10,721 nt of DNA from Gammaproteobacteria bacterium. Its GTDB lineage: Bacteria > Pseudomonadota > Gammaproteobacteria > Enterobacterales > Alteromonadaceae. The stretch is from positions 1-10,721 of the forward strand of contig JAIXSW010000493.1 of NCBI GenBank assembly GCA_027484495.1, written 5' to 3'. Position 1 is the stretch's first letter; each line of letters begins with the position of its first letter. This document shows positions 1-6,731 of this stretch, piece by piece. A program made the position numbers and the translations under genes. A model generated the notes under the pieces. The model worked only from the letters and a program-made list of their open reading frames with translations, was not told the origin of the DNA and searched no databases.

Positions 1-3
1 ATC

Positions 4-741
4 CTAAGACTTTAATGCCCCGGCGGTGATCGCCAGGCCACTGAGTAATAACAACAGATATAACAAGCGGATAAAATACTGTTGCGGCAGATTGCGTTGC
101 ACCCAGACGCCGGCCTGCACGGCGATAAATGCCAGTGGTGTGCAGTACAGAACACGCAGAATATCGGCCGGGTCAAACTGGCCGGTCAGCCAGTAGGCCG
201 GTACTTTCAGCAGATTCAGCACGGCAAAAAATACCGCACTGGTGGCGATATAGCTGACGGGCGGCAGTTGGCGGGCTAATAAATGCAGGGACAACGGCGG
301 GCCACCGGCGTGTAACAGCGTTGAGCTGACGCCACTGATAAAGCCCAGACTGATACCGGCTTTGGCGCCGGCAAACAGGCGTAAATCGGCATTGCCATAA
401 AAATAACGCAGCGCGAAGAGCGTGGCTCCAATGCCGATAAATAGCTGCAATTGCTGGATGGTCACCAGCAACAATACAAAGCTGGCTGCGACGATGCCGA
501 TAATGGCCGGCAACAATAAAAACCGCAGGGCAGTCAAATCCCACTTATTCCAGCTACTTTGCAGCGTAAATGCATCGCATAAGATCAGCACCGGCAATAG
601 CAGTGCCAATGCCCGGTCGGCCGGAAAAGCCAGCAATAACAAAGGCATGGCTAAAAGCCCCAAACTGCCGGCAAAGCTGGTTTTAGAGATGCCGGACAGC
701 ATCACCGCGCCTGCCAGCGTCAGCCATTGCCACAGATCCAT
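4..741 (-). CDS. TauE/SafE family (DUF81) sulfite/anion-exporter-like membrane permease
   Basis: This is a 245-residue, very hydrophobic protein with about eight predicted membrane segments by eye, arranged in two halves. The second half carries a conserved-looking S-S-T-L-L-H-A-G-G-P-P stretch, with His144 at the start of HAGGPP, which is typical of the TauE/SafE family. Members are inner-membrane permeases linked to export of sulfite, sulfoacetate or other small organic anions; the substrate here cannot be read from sequence. I chose the ATG at 741 because a GGAG lies 8 nt upstream. The open frame continues back to 894, but that extension is polar, looks neither like a signal peptide nor a membrane segment, and has no ribosome site. 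The stop is TAG at 4-6, so the gene is complete. It is divergent from transketolase, and I see no functional link to arabinose. Confidence 0.85.
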   Translation of the reverse strand: MDLWQWLTLAGAVMLSGISKTSFAGSLGLLAMPLLLLAFPADRALALLLPVLILCDAFTLQSSWNKWDLTALRFLLLPAIIGIVAASFVLLLVTIQQLQLFIGIGATLFALRYFYGNADLRLFAGAKAGISLGFISGVSSTLLHAGGPPLSLHLLARQLPPVSYIATSAVFFAVLNLLKVPAYWLTGQFDPADILRVLYCTPLAFIAVQAGVWVQRNLPQQYFIRLLYLLLLLSGLAITAGALKS

Positions 742-972
742 CGTTATTACTCCGTTTTCTTGCTGCACTGGTAGCCGCTCGTGGCCACCGGCAGTGCCAG
801 TGGTATTCGCAGCGTATCCTAACAGCATTTGCTGTGACGTCACCGCTGAAAAAACCGTGTTGATGTTTCGATTTTTTGGCAAAAAGAGCCACAAAACGAA
901 ATCAGCGCCCGTTGTTGGTCATCACAGCAGATTGGTATGACAGCGGTGGCTTCCTTTTGCCGTGATAATCTT
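742..972. other. Divergent intergenic region, upstream part, no gene seen
   Basis: This is the promoter-bearing gap between the permease (minus) and transketolase (plus). I see no gene in it. It holds a perfect 10-bp GTGACGTCAC palindrome at 834-843 and an A/T-rich stretch around 872-885. I cannot assign a function to either. The transketolase-proximal end of the gap is described separately as an operator-like box. Confidence 0.5.
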
Positions 973-989
973 ATATTGTATTACAATAT
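973..989. promoter_or_regulatory. 17-bp perfect palindrome, candidate operator of transketolase
   Basis: The sequence is ATATTGTATTACAATAT: 8-bp arms around a single central T at 981, ending 33 bp before the chosen transketolase start. Its core TTGTATTACAA fits the TNGTNNNACNA pattern known for FadR-subfamily GntR regulators. A weak promoter can be drawn across it (TTGCCG at 957-962 and TATTAC at 979-984), so a bound protein would cover the -10 element. Related boxes lie before araB and galM. That it is an operator is inference; the palindrome itself is seen directly. Confidence 0.6.
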
Positions 990-1022
990 TAATAATGTGA
1001 AATGCGAACAATGGGTGACATC

Positions 1023-3032
1023 ATGCATGCAACAACATCGCCACAGCAGCTGGCGAACACAATCCGCGTACTGGCGATGGATGCAGTACAACAGGCTAAA
1101 TCAGGCCACCCCGGCGCACCGATGGGCATGGCCGATATTGCCACTGTACTTTGGCGTGACGTGTTAAAACACAACCCGCAGGACCCGTCATGGCCGGATC
1201 GCGACCGTTTTGTGCTGTCGAATGGCCATGGCTCTATGTTGCTTTATGCGCTGTTACATCTGACCGGCTATGACCTGCCAATGAGCGAATTGAAACGGTT
1301 TCGCCAGTTACATTCGAAAACGCCGGGCCATCCGGAATATGGTTATACACCGGGCGTTGAAACGACCACAGGCCCGCTGGGCGCCGGGATCGCTAATGCG
1401 GTTGGCATGGCCGTTGCCGAAAAAACGCTGGCTGCACAGTTTAACCAGCCTGGTTTTGCATTGATTGACCACTTTACATATTGCTTCCTCGGCGACGGTT
1501 GCCTGATGGAAGGGGTGTCGCATGAGGCCTGCTCACTCGCCGGCACGCTGAAGCTTGGGAAACTCATTGCGTTTTGGGATGACAACGGCATTTCGATTGA
1601 CGGGCATGTCGAAGGCTGGTTTACCGACAACACGCCGCAGCGCTTTGCGGCCTATGGCTGGCACGTGATCCCCGCTGTAGACGGCCATGACGCTGCGGCT
1701 ATTGCGGAAGCGATCCGTCAGGCGCAGGCTAACCCCGATCAACCGACACTGATTTGCTGCAAAACGGTGATTGGCTTTGGTTCGCCGAACAAAGCCGGCA
1801 GCCATGATTGTCACGGTGCACCTCTGGGAGAAGCCGAAGTGGCTGCAGTGCGCGCCCAACTCGGTTGGCCTTGGCCAGCGTTTGAGATCCCGGCCGAAAT
1901 CGCCGCGGCTTGGGATCAGCGCGGCAAAGGCGCCGTCAAACAGCAGGAGTGGCAACAACTGTGGCAGGACTATCAGAGCCGTTTCCCGGCACTGGCCGCT
2001 GAGTTCAGCCGTCGCGTTCTGGAGCGGGAGTTACCACTGCAGTTTGCCGAAGTAGCGCGCGGGCATATCCTTGATTGTCAGCAACAGGCGCAGGCCATTG
2101 CTACCCGCAAAGCGTCGCAAAATAGTATCGGCGTATTTGCCGGGCTCATGCCGGAAATTCTCGGCGGTTCGGCCGATTTAGCCGGTTCCAACCTCACTTT
2201 ATGGCCTACAGCCAAAGCGCTGCATCAACACGCCGATGGTAACTATCTACATTACGGTGTGCGCGAGTTCGGTATGAATAGCATCATGAACGGCGTGGCA
2301 CTGCATGGTGGTTTTGTGCCTTTTGGCGGCACTTTCCTGATGTTTATGGAATATGGCCGCAATGCTGTGCGGATGGCGGCGTTGATGGGGATCCAGAGTA
2401 TTTTTGTTTATACCCACGATTCGATTGCGCAGGGTGAAGATGGACCAACGCACCAACCGGTCGAGCAAGTCCCTAACTTAAGGTTGACGCCGAACTTATC
2501 GACCTGGCGTCCGGCCGATGCCACCGAAACGGCTGTGGCCTGGCAACATGCGCTCGAACGCAAGCATGGCCCGACCGCGCTGGTGCTCAGCCGGCAAAAT
2601 ACCGAGGCGGTGGTGCCAAAAGATCTCGATGTCGAACTGATCCGCCGCGGCGCTTATGTGGTGGCGCAGAGCGGTGAACCGGCAGTTCCTGCATTAATCC
2701 TGTTGGCGACCGGCGCCGAAGTAGGGCTGGCGTTACAGGCCTATCAGCAACTGGCTGCAGCGGGAACGGCGGTAAGACTGGTGTCGATGCCAAGCACCGA
2801 TGTGTTTGATGCGCAGGATGCTGCTTATCAGGCCACGGTGTTGCCGGCAGGCAGCAAAATCCTTGCGATTGAAGCGGCGCATCAGGATTATTGGTACAAA
2901 TACACCGGCCGCGACGGCGCCATCATCGGCATGCGCAGCTTCGGTGAATCAGCTCCAGGCCCAGTGCTGATGCAACATTTTGGTTTTAGCGTGGAGAATA
3001 TTGTGGCTGCTGCGCAGAAGTTGCTGGTCTAG
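1023..3032 (+). CDS. tkt: Transketolase
   Basis: This is a 669-residue thiamine-diphosphate enzyme (E. coli TktA has 663) that transfers two-carbon ketol units between xylulose 5-phosphate and ribose 5-phosphate or erythrose 4-phosphate in the cytoplasm. Near the N-terminus is SGHPGAPMG with His29. The cofactor motif begins GDG at 157-159 and ends in DDN. The catalytic glutamate is Glu415 in HYGVREFGM, followed by the pyrimidine-binding domain and a C-terminal domain ending FGESAPG. It aligns by eye with TktA throughout. Two in-frame ATGs lie upstream (1002, 1011) without good ribosome sites. I chose 1023 because homology begins just after it, with a weak GGGTGA 4 nt before. A palindromic box precedes it. 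Its placement near transaldolase and araBDA suggests a copy serving pentose use; whether another tkt exists in the genome cannot be seen here. Confidence 0.97.
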   Translation: MHATTSPQQLANTIRVLAMDAVQQAKSGHPGAPMGMADIATVLWRDVLKHNPQDPSWPDRDRFVLSNGHGSMLLYALLHLTGYDLPMSELKRFRQLHSKTPGHPEYGYTPGVETTTGPLGAGIANAVGMAVAEKTLAAQFNQPGFALIDHFTYCFLGDGCLMEGVSHEACSLAGTLKLGKLIAFWDDNGISIDGHVEGWFTDNTPQRFAAYGWHVIPAVDGHDAAAIAEAIRQAQANPDQPTLICCKTVIGFGSPNKAGSHDCHGAPLGEAEVAAVRAQLGWPWPAFEIPAEIAAAWDQRGKGAVKQQEWQQLWQDYQSRFPALAAEFSRRVLERELPLQFAEVARGHILDCQQQAQAIATRKASQNSIGVFAGLMPEILGGSADLAGSNLTLWPTAKALHQHADGNYLHYGVREFGMNSIMNGVALHGGFVPFGGTFLMFMEYGRNAVRMAALMGIQSIFVYTHDSIAQGEDGPTHQPVEQVPNLRLTPNLSTWRPADATETAVAWQHALERKHGPTALVLSRQNTEAVVPKDLDVELIRRGAYVVAQSGEPAVPALILLATGAEVGLALQAYQQLAAAGTAVRLVSMPSTDVFDAQDAAYQATVLPAGSKILAIEAAHQDYWYKYTGRDGAIIGMRSFGESAPGPVLMQHFGFSVENIVAAAQKLLV

Positions 3033-3119
3033 CATTTTGCCCTGGCGGGCGGCGGCTTGGGAATCATTTTTCTCTGCTGCCGCTACTCTGCCTAGCAGAG
3101 ATTTCACCTGCCTGTGAGT
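3033..3119 (-). repeat. Outer module of the element, left inverted copy
   Basis: Read on the minus strand, this begins GACTCACAGGCAGGTGAAAT, continues with a CTGCTAGGC segment and an AAAAATGA tract, and ends in GCCGCCGCCCGC-AGGGCAAA. The same order of segments is found on the plus strand at 3637-3744 and 3745-3852. It starts directly after the transketolase stop codon. Confidence 0.75.
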
Positions 3120-3120
3120 C

Positions 3121-3148
3121 ACTTTCTTTTGTTTCAGCAAAAGAAAGT
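3121..3148. repeat. Terminal hairpin, left (11-bp stem)
   Basis: ACTTTCTTTTG (3121-3131) pairs perfectly with CAAAAGAAAGT (3138-3148) across a 6-nt loop. The counterpart hairpin on the other side is at 3604-3637. There is no U-tract typical of an intrinsic terminator. Confidence 0.85.
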
Positions 3149-3223
3149 AACCAAAGAAAAACCGACCCCGGCTCCGCTCGAAAGCCCGCTGAAAATCAAA
3201 AGTTTGAGGCGCTGGGACAACTC

Positions 3224-3259
3224 GCGCGGCTGGGCGTCACACGACTACCGTCGCCGCGC
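3224..3259. repeat. Internal GC hairpin, left arm
   Basis: GCGCGGC (3224-3230) pairs with GCCGCGC (3253-3259) around a 22-nt loop. It occupies the same place in its arm as the hairpin at 3507-3529 in the other arm. Confidence 0.7.
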
Positions 3260-3333
3260 TCAAACACTCCCGGCCGGTCGTCGCACGATTAAAACCTCAA
3301 ACCATTGATTTGCATCGGCTCGCTTCAACGGGG

Positions 3334-3445
3334 AATTGGTTCTCTTAGTTGTTTTTGTTTTGGACGAAAGACAATTAAAAGCAAAGCCAACTACTGCAGC
3401 ATTCTGCTTTAGTTTGTTTCATCGACACCATCTACAAAACCTTCC
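3334..3445. other. Central spacer of the inverted element
   Basis: This is 112 bp of A/T-richer sequence between the innermost matching blocks of the two arms. I see no gene, promoter or repeat that I can defend in it. Confidence 0.6.
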
Positions 3446-3636
3446 CCCCGTTGGAGCGAGCCGGCTGAAAATCGTTGGCCAAGGTTTTAAGAAAATGGGT
3501 GTCTGAGCACGGCGACGCTAGCGCCGTGCGAGTTACATTTTCGCCTTGGACAGCGATTTTTCAGACGGGATTTCGAGCGGAATCGGGTAACGCCTTTTCT
3601 TTGGTTCCTTTCTTTTGGCAAGACAAAAGAAAGGAA
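3446..3636 (-). repeat. Right main arm of the inverted element
   Basis: This arm is the inverted counterpart of 3120-3333. It opens with CCCCGTTGGAGCGAGCCG (3446-3463), mirrored by CGGCTCGCTTCAACGGGG (3316-3333) in the left arm. It ends in the AAAGAAAGG side of the terminal hairpin. It is roughly 20 bp shorter than the left arm, partly because its internal hairpin loop is shorter. Confidence 0.8.
3507..3529. repeat. Internal GC hairpin, right arm
   Basis: GCACGGCG (3507-3514) pairs perfectly with CGCCGTGC (3522-3529) around a 7-nt loop. Compared with the left-arm hairpin, one stem pair is A-T here and G-C there, a compensatory change. Confidence 0.8.
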
Positions 3637-3637
3637 C
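3604..3637. repeat. Terminal hairpin, right (14-bp stem)
   Basis: GTTCCTTTCTTTTG (3604-3617) pairs perfectly with CAAAAGAAAGGAAC (3624-3637) around a 6-nt loop. The shared inner ten pairs are identical to the left terminal hairpin. The next pair is C-G here and A-T there. Confidence 0.85.
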
Positions 3638-3744
3638 TCACCGTCAGGTGACATCTTTGCTAGACGGTCTCACCGCGAAGGTAAAAACGCAAAATAAACC
3701 AAGTGCCGACCGCAGGGTAAAGAATCAGCGTCAGCAATAAGTAC
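3637..3744 (+). repeat. Outer module, right copy 1 (tandem, 108-bp period)
   Basis: This copy begins CTCACCGTCAGGTG, where TCACC and GGTGA can form a short stem, then has ATCTTTGCTAG and later CCGCAGGG. The next copy starts exactly 108 bp downstream with the same 14-base opening. Confidence 0.85.
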
Positions 3745-3852
3745 CTCACCGTCAGGTGAAATCTTTGCTAGGCGGTCTTTCAGCGCAGGAAAAAATGAAA
3801 AATAAGCCAAAAGCCGCCCGCAGGGCAAAGCCTGCGCAGCGACAAAGCCAAG
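3745..3852 (+). repeat. Outer module, right copy 2 (tandem)
   Basis: This is the second tandem copy. It is closer than copy 1 to the left inverted module at several places (GGTGAAATCT, GCTAGGC, AAAAATGA, GCCGCCCGCAGGGCAAA). It ends with a small CGCAGG/CCTGCG stem (3819-3836) and abuts the 3' end of the transaldolase gene. No separate terminator for transaldolase is visible. Confidence 0.85.
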
Positions 3853-3859
3853 CGTAGCG

Positions 3860-4807
3860 TCACAACCCCCGTAAAATATCCTCCAGTTTCTGCTGGTCGG
3901 CGGCGAACTGGCGGATGCCTTCCTGCAATTTGTCGCAGGCCATTTGGTCTTCCAGCATTTGCCAGCGGAATTGTGCTTCAGTCAACGTCGCCGGAGTCGC
4001 TTCCGCCGGGACATCGGCATGTAACCGGCGCGGCACTGGGCCTGTGCTGTCGGCGAGTTCCTGTAGCAGGGCTGGGCTTATCGTCAACCGATCACAGCCG
4101 GCCAGCTGGCGGATCTCCTCACTGTTACGAAAACTCGCGCCCATCACGATGGTGGGGTAACGATGAGTTTTAAAATAGTGGTAAACGCGGCGGACAAACT
4201 GCACACCGGGGTCTTGTTCGCCACTGAAATCTTGCGCAGGTTGCTGCTTTTTGTACCAGTCGAGGATCCGGCCGACAAAAGGCGAAATCAGATAACTGCC
4301 GGCTTCGGCGCAGGCGCGTGCCTGGGCAAAGCTGAAAATCAGCGTCAGGTTGCAGCGTACGCCTTGCTGCTCCAAAACGCGCGCTGCCTGGATCCCCTCC
4401 CAGGTGGCGGCAATTTTAATCAGCACCCGGCTGGTGTCTGAGCCTTGCTCCTGATAAAGGTCCAGCAATTGATGCGCTTTTTCAATGGTCGCCATCGTAT
4501 CAAAAGACAGGCGCGCATCGACTTCAGTGGACACATAACCCGGCACCTGTGCCATCAGCTGCTGGCCAATCAGCACCGCCAGTTTGTCCGCAGCCAGTGT
4601 GATGCGTGCGTCGCCGTCGGTCGTTGTTGCGGCCCATTGCAACGCTTCCGCTGCCAGATGGCGGTATTGCGCCTGTTCGATGGTTTTTAAAATCAGTGAC
4701 GGGTTGGTTGTGGCGTCCTGTGGCTGATACAGCTGAATGGCGGCAAAGTCACCGGTATCGGCGACGACAGTGGTGAACTGTTTTAACTGGCTTAATTGGT
4801 CTGACAT
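3860..4807 (-). CDS. tal: Transaldolase
   Basis: This is a 315-residue class I aldolase-type enzyme (E. coli TalB has 317). It moves a dihydroxyacetone unit between sedoheptulose 7-phosphate and glyceraldehyde 3-phosphate, giving erythrose 4-phosphate and fructose 6-phosphate in the cytoplasm. The Schiff-base lysine is Lys131 in RVLIKIAATWEG. Other family stretches are DATTNPSL near the N-terminus, CNLTLIFSFAQA, SPFVGRILDW and VMGASFRN. I chose the ATG at 4807 (MSDQLSQLKQ) because a GAGGGAG ribosome site lies just upstream and homology begins there; the frame stays open to 4840. It is divergent from araB across 241 bp and convergent with transketolase, with the repeat element at its 3' end. 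Its position suggests shared control with the arabinose operon. Confidence 0.97.
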   Translation of the reverse strand: MSDQLSQLKQFTTVVADTGDFAAIQLYQPQDATTNPSLILKTIEQAQYRHLAAEALQWAATTTDGDARITLAADKLAVLIGQQLMAQVPGYVSTEVDARLSFDTMATIEKAHQLLDLYQEQGSDTSRVLIKIAATWEGIQAARVLEQQGVRCNLTLIFSFAQARACAEAGSYLISPFVGRILDWYKKQQPAQDFSGEQDPGVQFVRRVYHYFKTHRYPTIVMGASFRNSEEIRQLAGCDRLTISPALLQELADSTGPVPRRLHADVPAEATPATLTEAQFRWQMLEDQMACDKLQEGIRQFAADQQKLEDILRGL

Positions 4808-4827
4808 AACTCCCTCATTTATCATAT

Positions 4828-4840
4828 TTAATTGTGACAA
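4828..4840. promoter_or_regulatory. Weak box-like sequence before tal
   Basis: TTAATTGTGACAA lies 21-33 nt upstream of the tal start and contains the perfect TTGT-G-ACAA repeat. It shares the TTAATTGT half with the boxes before araB and galM, but the second half is two bases out of register. It may be a degenerate operator or chance in A/T-rich DNA. Confidence 0.25.
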
Positions 4841-4973
4841 AATGGCCTGAAAACTCGGTGCTTTAGCGCTATTTCTGTATGAGACAACACTGTTATTGGT
4901 GCTACACGCCTTATATTTGCTAGGTCATAACGAAAAAACATCAGTGAAAATCAAAATATATTTTTATATGATC

Positions 4974-5003
4974 TTTACAGTCGTCAAATGGTGATATTAT
5001 CAT
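4974..5003 (+). promoter_or_regulatory. Candidate araB sigma-70 promoter
   Basis: TTTACA (4974-4979) and TATCAT (4998-5003) each match the sigma-70 consensus at five of six positions, with an 18-bp spacer. This places the start of transcription about 35-40 nt before araB. The -10 hexamer overlaps both the TGATATTATCA palindrome (4992-5002) and the shared box, as expected for repression. Confidence 0.5.
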
Positions 5004-5010
5004 ACAATTA
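4994..5010 (-). promoter_or_regulatory. Candidate operator in the tal-araB intergenic region
   Basis: Read on the minus strand the 17-mer is TAATTGTATGATAATAT. It matches the box before galM at 14 of 17 positions and the palindrome before transketolase at 13 of 17. It sits over the likely araB -10 and between divergent tal and araB, so one protein bound here could affect both genes. Confidence 0.5.
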
Positions 5011-5048
5011 ATGATGTGTGATGTCGATGCTGGCAAAGAAAGGTACTT

Positions 5049-6731
5049 ATGTCGCTTTATGTAATTGGGATTGATTATGGCTCGGACTCGGTCCGGGCTT
5101 TGCTGGTGGATACCAGCAGCGGCCGCGAATTGGCAAGTGCTGTGGTGCATTACCCGCGCTGGAGTCAGGGCCTGTATTGTGAGCCGGGCCGCGACCAGTT
5201 CCGTCAGCATCCGCAGGATTATCTGGATAGTCTGGAGCAGGTGTTGCAGGCCTTATGGCAGCAAGCTCCGGCAGACAGCAGCAGTAAAGTGGTTGGCCTG
5301 AGTGTGGATACCACGGGGTCGACCCCGGTGGCCATTAACAGTGCCGGGGTACCGCTGGCGTTGTTACCGGAATTCGCGCAAAACCCAAATGCGATGTTTG
5401 TGCTGTGGAAAGATCACACGGCAGTGGCCGAAGCGGCAGAAATTACCGCGGCGGCGAATGATTATGCAGCACGCGGTGTCGGGCCGAATTATCTGCAGTT
5501 TATCGGCGGTATTTATTCATCCGAATGGTACTGGGCCAAAGCGCTGCACGTGTTACGCCAGGATGCTGCGGTGCGGGCTGCGGCTTATAGCTTTGTGGAA
5601 CACTGCGACTGGATCACGGCAGTGCTGACGGATACCACAGCCCCCGCTGATTTTGTCATGGGGCGCTGTGCCACCGGCCACAAAATGATGTGGCATCAAC
5701 GCTGGGGTGGTTTTCCGCCCAATGCATTTTTCACTGCTATTGACCCTGTGCTGGACGCTTTCGCTACCCGCCTGAACGCCGACACCCGTCCATCCGACCA
5801 AACTGCCGGCCGTTTATGTGCGGAGTGGGCGCAGCGCCTCGGTTTACCCCGTGGCATCGCCATCGGTTATGGCGCCTTTGACTGCCATATGGGCGCGGTC
5901 GCCGCTAATGTGCGGCCTGGTGTGCTGACCAAAGTGATGGGGACGTCCACCTGCGATATCACAGTGGCGAGCCCAGCGCTGCTGGCCGACAAGCCGGTAC
6001 GTGGGATCTGTGGTCAGGTCGACGGCTCAGTGCTGCCCGGCATGATTGGTCTGGAAGCAGGGCAATCGGCTTTTGGTGATCTATATGCCTGGTTTCGCGA
6101 CCTGCTGAGTTTTCCGCTGCAATTGTTAGGTCAGGCGCTGACCCCGGCGGCACTGGAAGCCCTGCAGGCGCAGATCATTCCGGCCTTGTCGCTGGAAGCT
6201 GCCAAGCTGACGCCGGGACAAACCGGCATCACTGCGCTGGACTGGGTCAATGGCCGGCGCACGCCGGATGCCAGCCAACGGGTGGCCATGGCCATCAGCG
6301 GCCTGAAAATGGGCAGCCAGGCGCCGCAAATTTTCCGCGCTTTGGTCGAGGCGACTGCCTATGGTTCCCGCGCTATTACCGAACGTTTCCGTGAACAGGG
6401 CGTGCCGGTCGATTCCATTGTGGTGATTGGCGGCATCTCGAAAAAATCGCCATTGGTGATGCAGATTTGTGCCGATGTCTGGAACTGCGAGATCGCCGTG
6501 CTCGATAGTGAACAAAGTTGTGCGTTAGGCGCGGCCATCTTCGCGGCGGTCGCTGCCGGTGTATTCCCTTCTGTTGCGACAGCGCAGGTAGTCATGGCAT
6601 CGCCGGTGTGCCAGACCTATCAGCCTGATGCGGCCAATGCCGCAATTTATGACCGTTTATACAAACAATATCAGCAGCTTGGCGCTTTTGTGGATGCCAG
6701 TGTTGTGGCTGAAAGTCAGGGGGCCGCATGA
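5049..6731 (+). CDS. araB: Ribulokinase (FGGY family)
   Basis: This is a 560-residue kinase (E. coli AraB has 566) that phosphorylates L-ribulose to L-ribulose 5-phosphate with ATP. The N-terminal phosphate-binding motif GIDYGSDSVRALLVD lies at residues 7-21. AraB-type stretches follow: NPNAMFVLWKDHTAV, IGGIYSSEW and GRCATGHKMMWH. The catalytic aspartate is Asp278 in GAFDCHMGAV. The second ATPase lobe carries GTSTCDI, GICGQVDGSV, GLEAGQSAFGD, the VVIGGISKKSP adenosine-site loop and CALGAAIFAAVAAG. The ATG is preceded by GAAAGG at 5 nt. Its stop overlaps the araD start by four bases (ATGA), indicating translational coupling. It is the first gene of the araBDA operon. Confidence 0.97.
   Translation: MSLYVIGIDYGSDSVRALLVDTSSGRELASAVVHYPRWSQGLYCEPGRDQFRQHPQDYLDSLEQVLQALWQQAPADSSSKVVGLSVDTTGSTPVAINSAGVPLALLPEFAQNPNAMFVLWKDHTAVAEAAEITAAANDYAARGVGPNYLQFIGGIYSSEWYWAKALHVLRQDAAVRAAAYSFVEHCDWITAVLTDTTAPADFVMGRCATGHKMMWHQRWGGFPPNAFFTAIDPVLDAFATRLNADTRPSDQTAGRLCAEWAQRLGLPRGIAIGYGAFDCHMGAVAANVRPGVLTKVMGTSTCDITVASPALLADKPVRGICGQVDGSVLPGMIGLEAGQSAFGDLYAWFRDLLSFPLQLLGQALTPAALEALQAQIIPALSLEAAKLTPGQTGITALDWVNGRRTPDASQRVAMAISGLKMGSQAPQIFRALVEATAYGSRAITERFREQGVPVDSIVVIGGISKKSPLVMQICADVWNCEIAVLDSEQSCALGAAIFAAVAAGVFPSVATAQVVMASPVCQTYQPDAANAAIYDRLYKQYQQLGAFVDASVVAESQGAA

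Larger units (their letters stand above)
3120..3333 (+). repeat. Left main arm of the inverted element
   Basis: This arm is homologous by eye to the reverse complement of 3446-3636. Matching landmarks in order are CAAAAGAAAG then AACCAAAGAAAA, TCCGCTCGAAA, CTGAAAA, AACTCGC, CGTCGCCG, GCTCA-ACAC, TTAAAACCT, and CGGCTCGCT-CAACGGGG. Substitutions and several indels separate the arms, so the duplication is not recent or the two halves were acquired separately. A 64-codon frame here (3114-3308) is not credible as a gene. Confidence 0.8.
3033..3859. repeat. Large imperfect inverted-repeat element filling the tkt-tal convergent gap
   Basis: The whole stretch between the two stop codons is repeat sequence with no credible gene. 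Reading inward from each end, both sides carry the same modules in opposite orientation: an outer module with TCAGGTG or GCAGGTG followed by ATCTTTGCTAG-like sequence, a CTTTCTTTTG/CAAAAGAAAG hairpin followed by AACCAAAGAAAA, a TCCGCTCGAAA block with CTGAAAA, a GC-rich hairpin, a TTAAAACCT block, and an inner CGGCTCGCT-CAACGGGG block. The arms are about 300 bp each and diverged. They enclose a 112-bp spacer, and the right side has one additional outer module. There is no transposase. Known analogues in kind are REP/BIME or MITE-type non-autonomous elements, but I cannot assign a named family. Confidence 0.85.

Noticed and set aside
834..843. GTGACGTCAC palindrome as a CRP or other regulator site
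   Set aside because: It lacks the six-base spacing of TGTGA-N6-TCACA and no second copy is seen, so it may be chance.
872..885. TTTTTG-G-CAAAAA symmetry as an operator or terminator
   Set aside because: It is a low-complexity A/T run with no neighbouring stem or repeated copy.
742..894. Upstream extension of the permease frame to 894
   Set aside because: The extension is polar and unlike the family N-terminus, and the ATG at 741 has a well-spaced GGAG.
3114..3308. 64-codon open frame with a KKVTKEK stretch
   Set aside because: It lies entirely inside the inverted-repeat arm, its opening codons encode the hairpin, it has no clear ribosome site, and its composition is not protein-like.
3819..3836. 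CGCAGG/CCTGCG stem as the transaldolase terminator
   Set aside because: It is a six-pair stem with no T tract on the transcribed strand of tal, and it belongs to the repeated outer module.
4828..4840. TTAATTGTGACAA as a fourth full copy of the shared box
   Set aside because: Only the first half matches in register; it is listed as a weak site rather than counted as evidence for the regulon.
5553..6515. Several long antisense frames opposite araB
   Set aside because: The plus-strand araB protein carries full family motifs throughout; the antisense frames are shadows with no recognisable domains or start signals.
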